Under the pieces are notes generated by a model. That model had not been told where the DNA came from, did not search any database, and was given only the letters and a program-made list of their open reading frames with translations. From Psychrobacter sp. JCM 18903 (lineage in GTDB: Bacteria > Pseudomonadota > Gammaproteobacteria > Pseudomonadales > Moraxellaceae), in contig NZ_BAWJ01000004.1 in NCBI RefSeq assembly GCF_000586475.1, positions 62,001 to 126,000 on the forward strand: a stretch of 64,000 nucleotides of DNA, given 5' to 3'. Position numbers and translations under genes: made by a program. Shown in pieces: positions 18,476 through 27,819 of this stretch. Each line of letters starts with the position of its first letter. Position 1 is the first letter of the stretch.

Positions 18476-19688
18476 GGATTGGGAGTATTCAACTTTAGAA
18501 TCGTTGTGTGAGCCTAGTGCTCCTATAACGTATGGAGTTTTGAAGCCTGGAGATTACTTCGCTGATGGTATACCTCTTCTTCAAATAAAGGATCTGTTAT
18601 CAGATTTGAGTGAACCGCAATGTCTTCACCATATCTCACCTGAACTCGATGAACAATATAGACGTTCAAGAATAAAGACTAATGATATTTTAATATCATT
18701 AGTTGGTACGGTCGGTCGGATTGGAATAGTTCCAAAACAATTAAATAACGCTAATATACATAGAAATTTAGGTCGTATACGTACGAAGAGTTTCGAGTTC
18801 CTTGTTCATTACCTACATTCAGATATAGCTAAAAATAGATTTGGTATTTCTTCCTCTGGAAGTTCTCAATCAGCTCTTAATCTAACTGTATTAAGATCAC
18901 TAAAAGTGCCAGTCCCACCTTTCCCAGAACAACAAAAAATCGCCAAAATTCTATCTACTTGGGATAAAGCGATTGGCGCGACTGAGCGTTTGATTGAGAA
19001 TAGCACCCAGCAGAAAAAAGCCTTGATGCAGCAGTTGCTGACGGGTAAAAAGCGCTTGCTTGATGAGTCGGGTAAAAGGTTTGAGGGTGAGTGGGAAGAG
19101 GTTAAGTTAGGTGATGTTTCTGATGTTAGAGATGGAACCCATGACAGTCCTGAGTTTATAGATGTAGGTTATCCTTTAATTACCTCAAAGAATTTACTAT
19201 CTTCAGGCAGATTAGATTTATCAAATGTTAAATTGATTTCAGAAGAGGATTACCTTCAAATCAATAAACGTTCAAACGTAAATAATGGTGACATTTTGTT
19301 TGGAATGATAGGGACAATAGGTAACCCAGTTCGAGTTAAGTCATCTAATTATGCAATCAAAAATGTGGCTTTGATAAAAGAAACAGGGATCTTGCTAAAT
19401 AGTTTCTTGATATATTATTTATCAAGTCATGATATAGATAAGCAGATCTATCGCCTAAATGCTGGTGGCACACAAAAATTTGTTGCTTTAGGTGTTTTAC
19501 GTAACTTAGTTGTTAGTCTTCCAACTCAAAAAGAACAACAAAAAATCGCCACCGTATTAACCAATGCCGATAAAGAGATTGAATTGCTTGAGCAGCAATT
19601 AGCTGATTTGCAGCAAGAGAAAAAGGCGCTGATGCAGGTATTGTTGACGGGTAAGAAGCGGGTGGTAGTTGATGGGGAGGTTGCGTGA
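18465..19688 (+). CDS. hsdS: Type I restriction-modification system, specificity subunit
   Basis: 407 residues: two target recognition domains (about 1-150 and 205-350), each followed by a conserved helical spacer. The spacers are clear internal repeats, PFPEQQKIAKILSTWDKAIG with QKKALMQQLLTGKKRLL, and PTQKEQQKIATVLTNADKEI with EKKALMQVLLTGKKRVV. Each TRD recognises half of a bipartite site; the sites cannot be read from sequence. The TRDs are distinctly more AT-rich than the spacers, as expected if they are exchanged. Start ATG at 18465 with AAAGGAG eight bases ahead, inside hsdM. Confidence 0.93.
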   Translation: MVPKDWEYSTLESLCEPSAPITYGVLKPGDYFADGIPLLQIKDLLSDLSEPQCLHHISPELDEQYRRSRIKTNDILISLVGTVGRIGIVPKQLNNANIHRNLGRIRTKSFEFLVHYLHSDIAKNRFGISSSGSSQSALNLTVLRSLKVPVPPFPEQQKIAKILSTWDKAIGATERLIENSTQQKKALMQQLLTGKKRLLDESGKRFEGEWEEVKLGDVSDVRDGTHDSPEFIDVGYPLITSKNLLSSGRLDLSNVKLISEEDYLQINKRSNVNNGDILFGMIGTIGNPVRVKSSNYAIKNVALIKETGILLNSFLIYYLSSHDIDKQIYRLNAGGTQKFVALGVLRNLVVSLPTQKEQQKIATVLTNADKEIELLEQQLADLQQEKKALMQVLLTGKKRVVVDGEVA

Positions 19689-20474
19689 TGAACAAGTCTA
19701 ACGCAATTTCTAAATTGAGTTCCCTTGTTGATAGAGCTAATGCACTTGATTTTAAGACAGGTAATTCTCAACCAATAGTCAAGTGGAAAAGAGATGCGGA
19801 CGCTGCCATTAGGAATATATTTGGTATTGACTCTCATCATATAAAAGAATTTGAAAATTTGAACTACTCTCTTTCAAGTATTAGTGAAGAGGACTTACTA
19901 CTAGGCTTTCAGAGTAGTGATGAAATTCTAGGTTCTTCAATTACATTCTTAGAATCTATGATTGATGAGATAGAGGAATATTGGAATGAAGCTGACAAAA
20001 ATCTAAATGTTGTCATGAATGCTAATGAAAACGTCGAACTTATTATTAATCGGTTTCACCAAGTATGTCGACAGCTAAGTCATAGGTATAGCAATAGGAG
20101 TACTCTCAATATAAATGATGAATACGACGTACAAGACTTATTTCATGCCTTATTGAAACTATATTTTGATGATGTTCGACCTGAAGAGTATACACCAAGC
20201 TATGCAGGTGCAGCCTCAAGAACTGATTTCTTATTGAAGAATGAACAGATTATCATCGAACTTAAGAAAAGCCGTTCAGCCTTAGAGCAAAACAAGTGGG
20301 AGAGCAACTCATTGTTGACTCACAAAGATATCAAGTACATCCAGACTGCAAACGGATTATTTGTTTCGTTTACGATCCGAAGGGTTTATCGCTAATCCTA
20401 AAGGTATAGAGAACGACTTGAGTAAAGACACGAATGGTATTCCTGTGTCGGTCTTTATTCGTCCAAAGTCGTAA
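19688..20474 (+). CDS. PD-(D/E)XK nuclease-like protein coupled to hsdS (frameshifted twice)
   Basis: About 262 residues after repair. The N-terminal half is helical (RDADAAIRNIFG, ITFLESMIDEIEEYW). The C-terminal half has the hallmarks of a widespread restriction-nuclease-fold family: FHQVCRQLSHRYSNRSTL, DEYDVQDLFHALLKLYFDDV, then the D...ExK core SRTDFLLKNEQIIIELKKSR, followed by VGEQLIVDSQRYQVHPDC, ICFVYDPKG and FIANPKGIENDLSKD. Single bases are missing near 20280 and 20384. The ATG overlaps the hsdS stop (TGATG), so it belongs to the restriction operon. Whether it cuts DNA, restricts independently or modulates the type I enzyme is unknown. Confidence 0.75.
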
Positions 20475-21202
20475 GAAATTGCGAAAAATTTAATACGTTT
20501 ACTTTCAATTTTTATAATTTCTTAGTTAGGTATACTGAACTGACTCTACGCAACTTGTTACGTGGTTAGATGCCTTAAAACATCACTGAATTACAGAATA
20601 GAAAAACCGCCTAATTTAGGCGGTTTTGAATTTGGAGGGAGCTAAGGAATTGCACCTACGGTACTACTCTCCACAACGGGTTGGCACTAGTGCTTACTTG
20701 CAGCTGCACTCCCAGTATACCGCGCTCCAACTTACGTAATTTTTCAACTTATTCATCGCCTTTTCTCCTTTTTAAGTATCTATACGTTCTAAGTACAGAA
20801 AACAACACTTTGACTTGTAGGTCAAAGGATAGATCCATGGGAATCAGTAAGAGAGCACTAAGTGTAAACCCAACCACTAGAGAAGTCGTTTGCTAATAAA
20901 TTATACAAAAGCATTAGCATATGGCAATTATAGGCATTCGACCCAACCGCAGTCAAGAGTTAGTAAATATTGAAATGATAGCAATTATTTATTAGTCTGT
21001 ATTCAACATAACCGTCACGCTGCTACGCCCTTTGGGTAACGCGCAACCTTGGCGGTTTTTTGTTGTCTTTTTTATGACAGTATCAGTTACAATCGATAAG
21101 ACCGAACAAACGCTATGTCTGGATTGGAAAGAAGAGTAGAGGTGCGTTGTACGAACCATTGAACTACTATCAAGAAAACTGAATCTAAAAAGGCGTCACT
21201 TA
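20475..21202. other. Gene-free spacer after the hsdMS operon
   Basis: Holds a strong hairpin (20602-20627), then a stretch with two perfect 10-base palindromes, GCACTAGTGC at 20684-20693 and TGCAGCTGCA at 20699-20708, and a T-rich stretch after GGCGGTTTTTTG near 21050. The segment 20633-20713 superficially resembles a tRNA acceptor end but does not fold as one. No convincing gene. Confidence 0.5.
20602..20627. terminator. Terminator after the hsdMS operon
   Basis: Arms AAAACCGCCTAA and TTAGGCGGTTTT pair perfectly with a very small loop; the outer A and T runs make it usable in both directions. Located 127 bases after the PD-(D/E)XK gene. Confidence 0.85.
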
Positions 21203-21883
21203 ATGTTAAAACAAGCTTTAGTCCTATTTTTTATACTACCTTTAACGGCTATGGCTGCCCCTGTAGTAGAAGGTGTCTATGTCAGCGGCACCAATAAAAA
21301 AGTACACCTAAGCAGTTTTGAATATGAGGGTGCTAAACACTACGAGCTGTTCCTTGCTAATATGATTGGCGACTCTAGCTTTGTTGTCGCTAGCAAAGCT
21401 AAACCCATCCAAGACAATAGCACTGTTGTTTTTACAGTACCAGAGAGTGGTTATCTAGACTATCAGTCTAACTTAGGTTGCCAAGTTGAAGCGAGATTTT
21501 CACCCAATGAAATTCAGTTAAAGAACTTAAGCAACTGTACGTCTACTGAAAGGGCGTTTAACGGCTCTTATGTCTATTCAAAGCAGTCCAGCATTGTTCC
21601 TAAAAAGTACCAAGGCTCTTGGGGAGACTGCGATCTCCCTAAAGCAATTCGTGAGCCAGCATTTTTAAGTGATAGCAAAGGTTCTTCAAATGGTACTCAG
21701 CGATTTAAAGTTATTAGAGTAGATCCTACATCTTCAAATGAGTTGAATGTCACAGGTGCTTTTTATTATGAAGCTGACCCAGTTATACACACGATAAATT
21801 ATAAATATTTACCGGATAAAAGTGTACGTGTCAAAGCTGATTGGAATGACAACTCATCACTTTATAAAAAATGTCGTAACTAG
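21203..21883 (+). CDS. Exported protein 5 of unknown function
   Basis: 226 residues with a signal peptide (MLKQALVLFFILPLTAMA, cleavage near AMA-A). The mature part is strand-rich with four Cys (LGCQVEARF, LSNCTSTE, GDCDLPK, YKKCRN) and a YQGSWGDCDLPKAI turn near residue 137. Start at 21203 follows AAAAAGGCG. It sits between the hsdMS operon and the Mrr gene and is transcribed with them. I recognise no family; like the other exported proteins in this region it would act in the periplasm, unlike its DNA-directed neighbours. Confidence 0.65.
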   Translation: MLKQALVLFFILPLTAMAAPVVEGVYVSGTNKKVHLSSFEYEGAKHYELFLANMIGDSSFVVASKAKPIQDNSTVVFTVPESGYLDYQSNLGCQVEARFSPNEIQLKNLSNCTSTERAFNGSYVYSKQSSIVPKKYQGSWGDCDLPKAIREPAFLSDSKGSSNGTQRFKVIRVDPTSSNELNVTGAFYYEADPVIHTINYKYLPDKSVRVKADWNDNSSLYKKCRN

Positions 21884-21962
21884 CTTCACATTTCTTAGGC
21901 AATACTAATATACATATAGAATATAGTTGGTTTTTATATCTCACCTAAAAGGAAATTGGTAA

Positions 21963-22955
21963 ATGGCTCAAGTTAATTTTGTGATGGTCAGAAGTCCTAA
22001 GCTTATTAAAAATAATCAGATTGGCTATGGTTGGGCGAGCGTTAATTTTTCTCAATTTGAGACTGTCAAAGATTTAATTGACCAAGGATTCAAAGGTATC
22101 GGTAGAGGGCGACAAACCAATCAAATAAAACGCTATTTTAATCTTAAGCAAGGTGACTATGTGATTGTTCCTTTTTCTGGAGCAGTTGCTGTTGCGGAAA
22201 TAATTGGTGAGAAAAGTTATCAACCTGTTACCGAAGGCATTCAGTATGGGGAGAATAGAATATCTGTCAGATATCTAAAGCATAAGGATGGTTACTTTAT
22301 CCCTAGAGGTAACTTATCAACTGCTCTGCAAAACAGACTTAAAATACGCATGACTGTTTGTGATTTGAATGAGTTTTCGGATGAGTTATATAAGCATATA
22401 GAGTCGATTAAGAACGACAAGCTATATACATGGAATAATGAACAAGAACTTAAAATACAGCAAAATACTGAGAATTTTAAAGTTGATCTACTATCTAGAT
22501 TGCGCAGTAATAAAGATATAAACCTTCAGTCTGGTGGCATTGGTCTTGAACACCTTATTAAAGAAATTTTAGAAGCTAAAAACTACACTGCACGTATACC
22601 TGCGAAAAATGAGAAATCGGGCATACAAGATGTCGATGTCATTGCGACACGTTTTTCAGAATTCTCAGAAAAGAAGGAAGGCATTTTTATTCAAGTTAAG
22701 CACCATGATGGTACAACAGGGAATCATGGTATAAAGCAAGTTGCAGAGTATGAGGTCAATGAAGATGATTACTCCCAAATCGATAAAGTTCTGATTACCA
22801 CTGCCGACTTTAAAAATAATGATTTTGCAGATTTGCACAATGTTACTGTATTAGCAGGAGCTGATTTCGTCAACTGGATATACGATAACCTTAATCTGTT
22901 ATCAGATGACAGTCTCTCATCACTCGGGATATCGAGCTTGCCTACGTTGCTATAA
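21963..22955 (+). CDS. Mrr-like type IV restriction endonuclease
   Basis: 330 residues. The C-terminal Mrr catalytic domain has the PD-(D/E)XK core as GLEHLIKEILEAKNYTARIP, then IQDVDVIATRF (Asp near residue 222) and IFIQVKHHDGTTG (Q-V-K near 243), followed by QIDKVLITTADF. The N-terminal half (GIGRGRQTNQIKRYFNLKQG, DYVIVPFSGAVAVAEIIG) looks like a small beta-barrel recognition module. Enzymes of this kind cut DNA with foreign methylation. The start has AAAGGAAATTGGTAA upstream. Stands 79 bases after the exported-protein gene and 138 before the KAP gene. Confidence 0.88.
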   Translation: MAQVNFVMVRSPKLIKNNQIGYGWASVNFSQFETVKDLIDQGFKGIGRGRQTNQIKRYFNLKQGDYVIVPFSGAVAVAEIIGEKSYQPVTEGIQYGENRISVRYLKHKDGYFIPRGNLSTALQNRLKIRMTVCDLNEFSDELYKHIESIKNDKLYTWNNEQELKIQQNTENFKVDLLSRLRSNKDINLQSGGIGLEHLIKEILEAKNYTARIPAKNEKSGIQDVDVIATRFSEFSEKKEGIFIQVKHHDGTTGNHGIKQVAEYEVNEDDYSQIDKVLITTADFKNNDFADLHNVTVLAGADFVNWIYDNLNLLSDDSLSSLGISSLPTLL

Positions 22956-23093
22956 CAAAGATGAAAGGTATGTGCGACATAGGTTGTATAAACCGTCATA
23001 AGTATCCATAGATATCGAGTGATCGTACAGATGTCAGTCGCTAATGTTAACTTCTAATAATAATTTATTAAGTTCAATCAAAGGAACAGTGAA

Positions 23094-24470
23094 ATGGATA
23101 TGGACATTACGGCAAAAACATTCGGTGGGCAAGGTGGGCGTGATGAGTTTCAGCGTAAAAGCATTGCTGAGAAAGCTATCAAGCTTTTAAAATCTGATAT
23201 AGATATTTCACCAATGGTTATCGATGGTAGTTGGGGAACAGGAAAAACTGAGTTTTGCCATAAACTGATCAATCTGATGAAAGAAGGCAGTACGCACAAT
23301 ATAATTTATATCGATGCTTTTAAAGCTGATCACGTTGATGAGCCTTTAATGACCGTACTAGCAGAAATTATTAAAATATTACCTGAAGGTCCACGCAGAA
23401 AAGCTTTTATAAATAGAGTATTGCCAGCTGTACGCTATACCATTAAAACAGTCGCTAAAGCTGGTGTTTCTCATATTCTGAGACAAGACTTTGCTGATCT
23501 TGCAAATGATTTTGATGAAGTAATTCAAAAAGCAGCTGATGACTCAATAGATAAAACGGCAGAGCTCATACTAAAAGACCATGTGGAGGCAGAAAAGAGT
23601 TTACAGACGTTACAAACTGCTCTAACTGCTATCGCATCCCAAGATCCTATTATTATATTTATCGACGAACTTGATCGATGTAGACCAAATTTTGCAGTCG
23701 ACATGCTCGAGATAATCAAACATACCTTTGATGTTGAAGGTGTTAGCTTCGTACTTGTTACTAATACTCAGCAGTTGAGAGCTTCTATAAACCATTGCTA
23801 TGGTCAGGCGGTTGATGCACAACGTTACTTAGATAAATTTATAAAGTTTAGGTTTGAATTGTCTGCACATTCTATTAGGGATTTGAACTATCCTGTGTTA
23901 GCAGCTACTGATCACTTTTTTAAACTAGCAAGAGATAAAGAGTGCTTACCTAATGAGCTTTTAGGAAAAGAACATTTTAGAAAAGCGATCGAACATCTGG
24001 TTAAACATCAAAATCTCTCTCTTAGAGAAATAGAAACACTAATTTTGCATATACAAATTGTACAGAATCTTTCTAATTCAGAGACATTTTCTGAAAGGAT
24101 GTACTTTGGTTACGTCTTGCTACGACTGATTGCTGTGATGTTAGTTTGCTTTCGACCTTCAATCTTAAGCAGAATTAAACACGAACACATTGATGCTAGT
24201 TTATTAGGTGATTTTCTAGGAGTAAAAGAGATTCCAGTCATTAATGATGGAAGTCTCAGTCATCAATATATCGTTAGGCCCGAAGCTTTTGAAGTGATGA
24301 TGGTGGTTCTTGCAAGAGATTGCACCCAGAATACAGAAAATTATACACCAAGTGACGACAAGCTAGAAGAATGGGCTTTATATATGGATAGGTTTATGGA
24401 TGGCACGCCATATAAAGGTAGAGCGATAAAACTAATATTAGAAACAGCAAATATAATGGCTTTTGGCTAA
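23094..24470 (+). CDS. KAP family P-loop NTPase
   Basis: 458 residues, Walker A GSWGTGKTEF near residue 46, Walker B IIIFIDELDRCRPNFAVDML near 186-205, and the sensor-like FVLVTNTQQLRASI soon after: the KAP family pattern. KAP NTPases include phage-exclusion proteins such as PifA and components of several defence systems. Many have membrane segments between the Walker motifs; here that insert (LPAVRYTIKTVAKAGVSHIL) is only weakly hydrophobic, so this member is probably soluble. The ATG has AAAGGAACAGTGAA upstream. It ends 12 bases before the hsdR start, so they are cotranscribed. Confidence 0.87.
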   Translation: MDMDITAKTFGGQGGRDEFQRKSIAEKAIKLLKSDIDISPMVIDGSWGTGKTEFCHKLINLMKEGSTHNIIYIDAFKADHVDEPLMTVLAEIIKILPEGPRRKAFINRVLPAVRYTIKTVAKAGVSHILRQDFADLANDFDEVIQKAADDSIDKTAELILKDHVEAEKSLQTLQTALTAIASQDPIIIFIDELDRCRPNFAVDMLEIIKHTFDVEGVSFVLVTNTQQLRASINHCYGQAVDAQRYLDKFIKFRFELSAHSIRDLNYPVLAATDHFFKLARDKECLPNELLGKEHFRKAIEHLVKHQNLSLREIETLILHIQIVQNLSNSETFSERMYFGYVLLRLIAVMLVCFRPSILSRIKHEHIDASLLGDFLGVKEIPVINDGSLSHQYIVRPEAFEVMMVVLARDCTQNTENYTPSDDKLEEWALYMDRFMDGTPYKGRAIKLILETANIMAFG

Positions 24471-24482
24471 TAGGAGTACATG

Positions 24483-27400
24483 ATGACATCAGCCATTAAT
24501 TTTGCAGAAGAATTTAGCTCAAAAATTCCTGCCTTAACCTTACTCACTACACTGGGCTATGAGTTTATTCCGCCCAACCAATGCATTACCATGCGCTCAA
24601 AGACTGTCTCAAATAAGGCCACTGACCAAGTGGTGCTATTGCCGATTATGCATACGTTTTTATCCAAACAGACTTTTATTTTTGAGGGCAAGCTACATCC
24701 TTTATCAGACAGCGCCATTGATAAAATCATGCACGAGCTAAATCCCGCCATGAACTTAGGCTTGCAGACAGCAAATGAGCAGCTGTATAACGCCATGCTC
24801 TATGGCGTGACGGTGACTGAGTTTATCGACGGCAAAAAGACTTCGCAAACCATTGCTTTGATAGATTGGAATAATATCAATAATAACGCCTTTCACTTTA
24901 CCGAAGAGTTTGTAGTACAGAATGCCGAGGGTACAGGCAACATCATTCCTGATATCGTCTGCTTTGTGAACGGTCTACCGCTGACAGTGATTGAAGCCAA
25001 ACGTCCTGACGCCAGTAAGGTAGGGCAATCGACGAATGCGCAAGCTGTCTCGCAGCACATTCGTAATCAAGGTCAAAAACAAATCCCACATCTATTTGCC
25101 TATAGCCAATTATTGCTAGCGGTAAATGGTCATGACGGGCTGTATGGGACTTGCGGTACGCCTGAGAAGTTTTGGGCAAAATGGATCGAAGAAGAGATCC
25201 AAGAGCCTGAGTTCCACCGTCTAAAAAACCAAAAGCTCAGTGATGAGCAGCTAAGTCGTCTATTTGGTCATCGTCCTGCTTCTGCAAAACAAAACTATTT
25301 ATCTTTAGTAGATGGTGGTGAGTTAGTCGTTACTGATCAAGACCGCTTAATAATCAGCTTATTGCAGCCTGAGCGTTTGCTTGAGATGACGCGTATGTTC
25401 ACCTTGTTTGATAAGAAGGCGGGCAAAATTGTTGCCCGTTATCAGCAAGTCTTTGGTATCAAAGCCCTGATTAAACGTATCAGCAGTTTCGATACTTCTA
25501 ATCACAAGCAGGGTAGTCGGCAAGGTGGGGTGATTTGGCATACTACTGGTAGTGGTAAATCCTTTACGATGGTGTTCTTCTCTAAGGCGCTTATTTGGTT
25601 AGAAGAGCTTGCGAAGTGCCGAGTCATCGTCGTCACGGATCGTGTTGATCTAGAAACCCAGCTCAGCCAAACCTTTGCTTCGGGTGGCGTGCTCAGTGAT
25701 CGCGACAAAACGGATGCGATGGCTACCTCTGGTCGCCGTCTAGCACAACAAATCGGTCACGGTAACGAGCGCGTTATCTTCTCTATTATTAATAAGTTTG
25801 GCTCAGCGGTTAAGTATGATGAGTGCTATAACGACAGCCCAAATATCATTGTCATGGTCGATGAAGGTCACCGTAGCCAAAACGGTGAGAACAATATTCG
25901 CATGAGCCAAGCGTTGCCAAACGCCGCTTTTATTGCCTTTACAGGTACGCCGTTACTGAAAGATGACAAGACCGAAAACAAATTCGGTAGCATCATTCAC
26001 TCTTATACCATGCAGCAAGCGGTCAAAGACAAAACCGTTACCCCACTGTTATACGAAGAGCGTATCCCTGAGCTCAATACCAATGACCAAGCTATTGATG
26101 CTTGGTTTGACCGTATTACCCAAAAGCTTACCGATGATCAAAAAACTGATCTTAAACGTAAGTTCTCACAAAAAGGTCAAATCTATCAGGTTGAAGGTCG
26201 TATTGAGCTGATCGCTCATGACATCTCTGATCATTTCCAGAACTTTAAACAGCAGCACCTAAAGGGTCAGTTGGCTTGTGACTCTAAAGCCTCTGCTATC
26301 CGCTATAAAATGGCCTTAGATAAGATTGGCAAAGTGACCTCAGTGGTCGCTATGTCGCCACCTGATACCCGTGAAGGGCATGACACTGTCGATGGCGAAT
26401 CAAAAGACATTGTTCAGAATTGGTGGCAAGCCAATGTCGCCAAAGAGTATGGCGGTGATGAAAAAGCCTATACCAAAGCTATCATAAAGGCCTTTAGTCA
26501 AGATGATGGCCCTGACATTATGATTGTCGTTGATAAGCTATTAACGGGCTTTGATGAGCCAAAAAACACCGTGCTATATATCGATAAGCCTTTAAAGCAG
26601 CACAACCTCATTCAGGCGATTGCACGGGTAAACCGCTTGCATGAGAAAAAGCGTTTTGGTTATCTGATTGATTATCGTGGCATCTTAAAAGAGCTGGATA
26701 TCACCATTGAGAAATACCAAGACTTAGCCGAGCGTACACAAGGTGGCTTCGATATCGAAGACCTTAAAGGTCTATATAACGCGATGGATACTGAGTATAA
26801 GCAGCTACCCAGACTGCATAGCGAACTGTGGGCAATATTCTCTTCGGTGAAGAATAAGCAGGATGGGCAAGCGTTAAGACAGGTGCTTGCACCAAAAATG
26901 CAGGAAATCGATGGCAGAGTAGTCGATACCAAGCTTAAAGAGCGTGATGATTTTTATGCAGCTTTGACAGAGTTTTCTAACGCCATGAAAATTGCGTTGC
27001 AATCGGCGTCTTTCTTTGAAGATAAGTCATTCGATAGTAAGCGTGATCGCTACAAAGCCGATCTAAAAGCCTTTGTTAATCTACGTAAGCAAGTGCGCGA
27101 GGATGCTGATGAAACCATCGATTACGATGAGTATGAAGCGGATATTCGAAGCTTGCTTGATAAGCATATCGCTGGACTTGAGGTTCGTGAGGCAAAAGGT
27201 GCATACTTGGTTGGCAACTTAGGTAAAGATGTTAAGCCTGAAGAATTAAGCGATGATGAAGCCCGTAACCAAACGGATAAAATCACTGGTCGGGTGACCA
27301 AGATGATTGAGCAGGATTTGGCTGATGACCCTTATGCCCAAGAGTATTTTTCTAAATTGCTTAAGCAAGCGATTGCGGATGCCAAAGCCATGTTCGATGC

Positions 27401-27791
27401 ACCAGTGAAGCAGTACATGATGTTTGCTGATTTTGAGCAAGCTGTCAAAGACCGTGATGTCGCCGATGTACCAAATGAGTTTATCGATAATAGCGGCAAA
27501 TTAAACAAACATGCTCAGGCGTATTTTGGTCTGTTTAAGCACTTATTTGATACTGATTTCTTGATAGATAAAGAGTTAGATAACGACAAGCTAGTTGCTT
27601 ACGCCTTTGAGATTGATAATATTGTTAAGACAGCAGTGGCTGAGTATTCTATTAACCCAGCAGAAATTGAAAATGCTATTAGTGTCAAATTGCTGCCGAT
27701 GTTATTTATGGATTTGGGTATCGATAAAGCGCAACAGCTCATTGAGGAAGTGCTAAAGATTACCCGTCTTGGACTTTCAAGAGATAAGTAG
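24483..27791 (+). CDS. hsdR: Type I restriction-modification system, endonuclease/translocase subunit
   Basis: About 1100 residues. The N-terminal nuclease domain has IPDIVCFVNGLPLTVIEAKR (D...ExK near residue 170). Motor motifs follow: HTTGSGKSFTM (Walker A, near 352), VVTDRVDLETQL, MVDEGHRSQ (motif II, near 458), AFTGTPL and VVDKLLTGFDEP, then QAIARVNR. A long helical C-terminal region binds HsdM. Two ATGs are possible; the second (24483) has AGGAG six bases upstream. It is separated from hsdMS by 4.8 kb of other genes and lies directly behind the KAP gene. Confidence 0.95.
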   Translation: MTSAINFAEEFSSKIPALTLLTTLGYEFIPPNQCITMRSKTVSNKATDQVVLLPIMHTFLSKQTFIFEGKLHPLSDSAIDKIMHELNPAMNLGLQTANEQLYNAMLYGVTVTEFIDGKKTSQTIALIDWNNINNNAFHFTEEFVVQNAEGTGNIIPDIVCFVNGLPLTVIEAKRPDASKVGQSTNAQAVSQHIRNQGQKQIPHLFAYSQLLLAVNGHDGLYGTCGTPEKFWAKWIEEEIQEPEFHRLKNQKLSDEQLSRLFGHRPASAKQNYLSLVDGGELVVTDQDRLIISLLQPERLLEMTRMFTLFDKKAGKIVARYQQVFGIKALIKRISSFDTSNHKQGSRQGGVIWHTTGSGKSFTMVFFSKALIWLEELAKCRVIVVTDRVDLETQLSQTFASGGVLSDRDKTDAMATSGRRLAQQIGHGNERVIFSIINKFGSAVKYDECYNDSPNIIVMVDEGHRSQNGENNIRMSQALPNAAFIAFTGTPLLKDDKTENKFGSIIHSYTMQQAVKDKTVTPLLYEERIPELNTNDQAIDAWFDRITQKLTDDQKTDLKRKFSQKGQIYQVEGRIELIAHDISDHFQNFKQQHLKGQLACDSKASAIRYKMALDKIGKVTSVVAMSPPDTREGHDTVDGESKDIVQNWWQANVAKEYGGDEKAYTKAIIKAFSQDDGPDIMIVVDKLLTGFDEPKNTVLYIDKPLKQHNLIQAIARVNRLHEKKRFGYLIDYRGILKELDITIEKYQDLAERTQGGFDIEDLKGLYNAMDTEYKQLPRLHSELWAIFSSVKNKQDGQALRQVLAPKMQEIDGRVVDTKLKERDDFYAALTEFSNAMKIALQSASFFEDKSFDSKRDRYKADLKAFVNLRKQVREDADETIDYDEYEADIRSLLDKHIAGLEVREAKGAYLVGNLGKDVKPEELSDDEARNQTDKITGRVTKMIEQDLADDPYAQEYFSKLLKQAIADAKAMFDAPVKQYMMFADFEQAVKDRDVADVPNEFIDNSGKLNKHAQAYFGLFKHLFDTDFLIDKELDNDKLVAYAFEIDNIVKTAVAEYSINPAEIENAISVKLLPMLFMDLGIDKAQQLIEEVLKITRLGLSRDK

Positions 27792-27819
27792 CCTAAGAGC
27801 AGCAAGAGGGTAGTAGGTA

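Noticed and set aside
20633-20713. tRNA-like gene on the minus strand ending CTCCC-T-CCA
   Set aside because: Acceptor ends pair partly, but no D-arm GG, no 5-bp anticodon stem with a 7-base loop, and only three base pairs in the T-arm. Does not fold as a tRNA.
23094-24470. QatABCD or other named KAP-containing defence system
   Set aside because: The partner genes (QueC-like, TatD-like) are absent; only the KAP NTPase is present.
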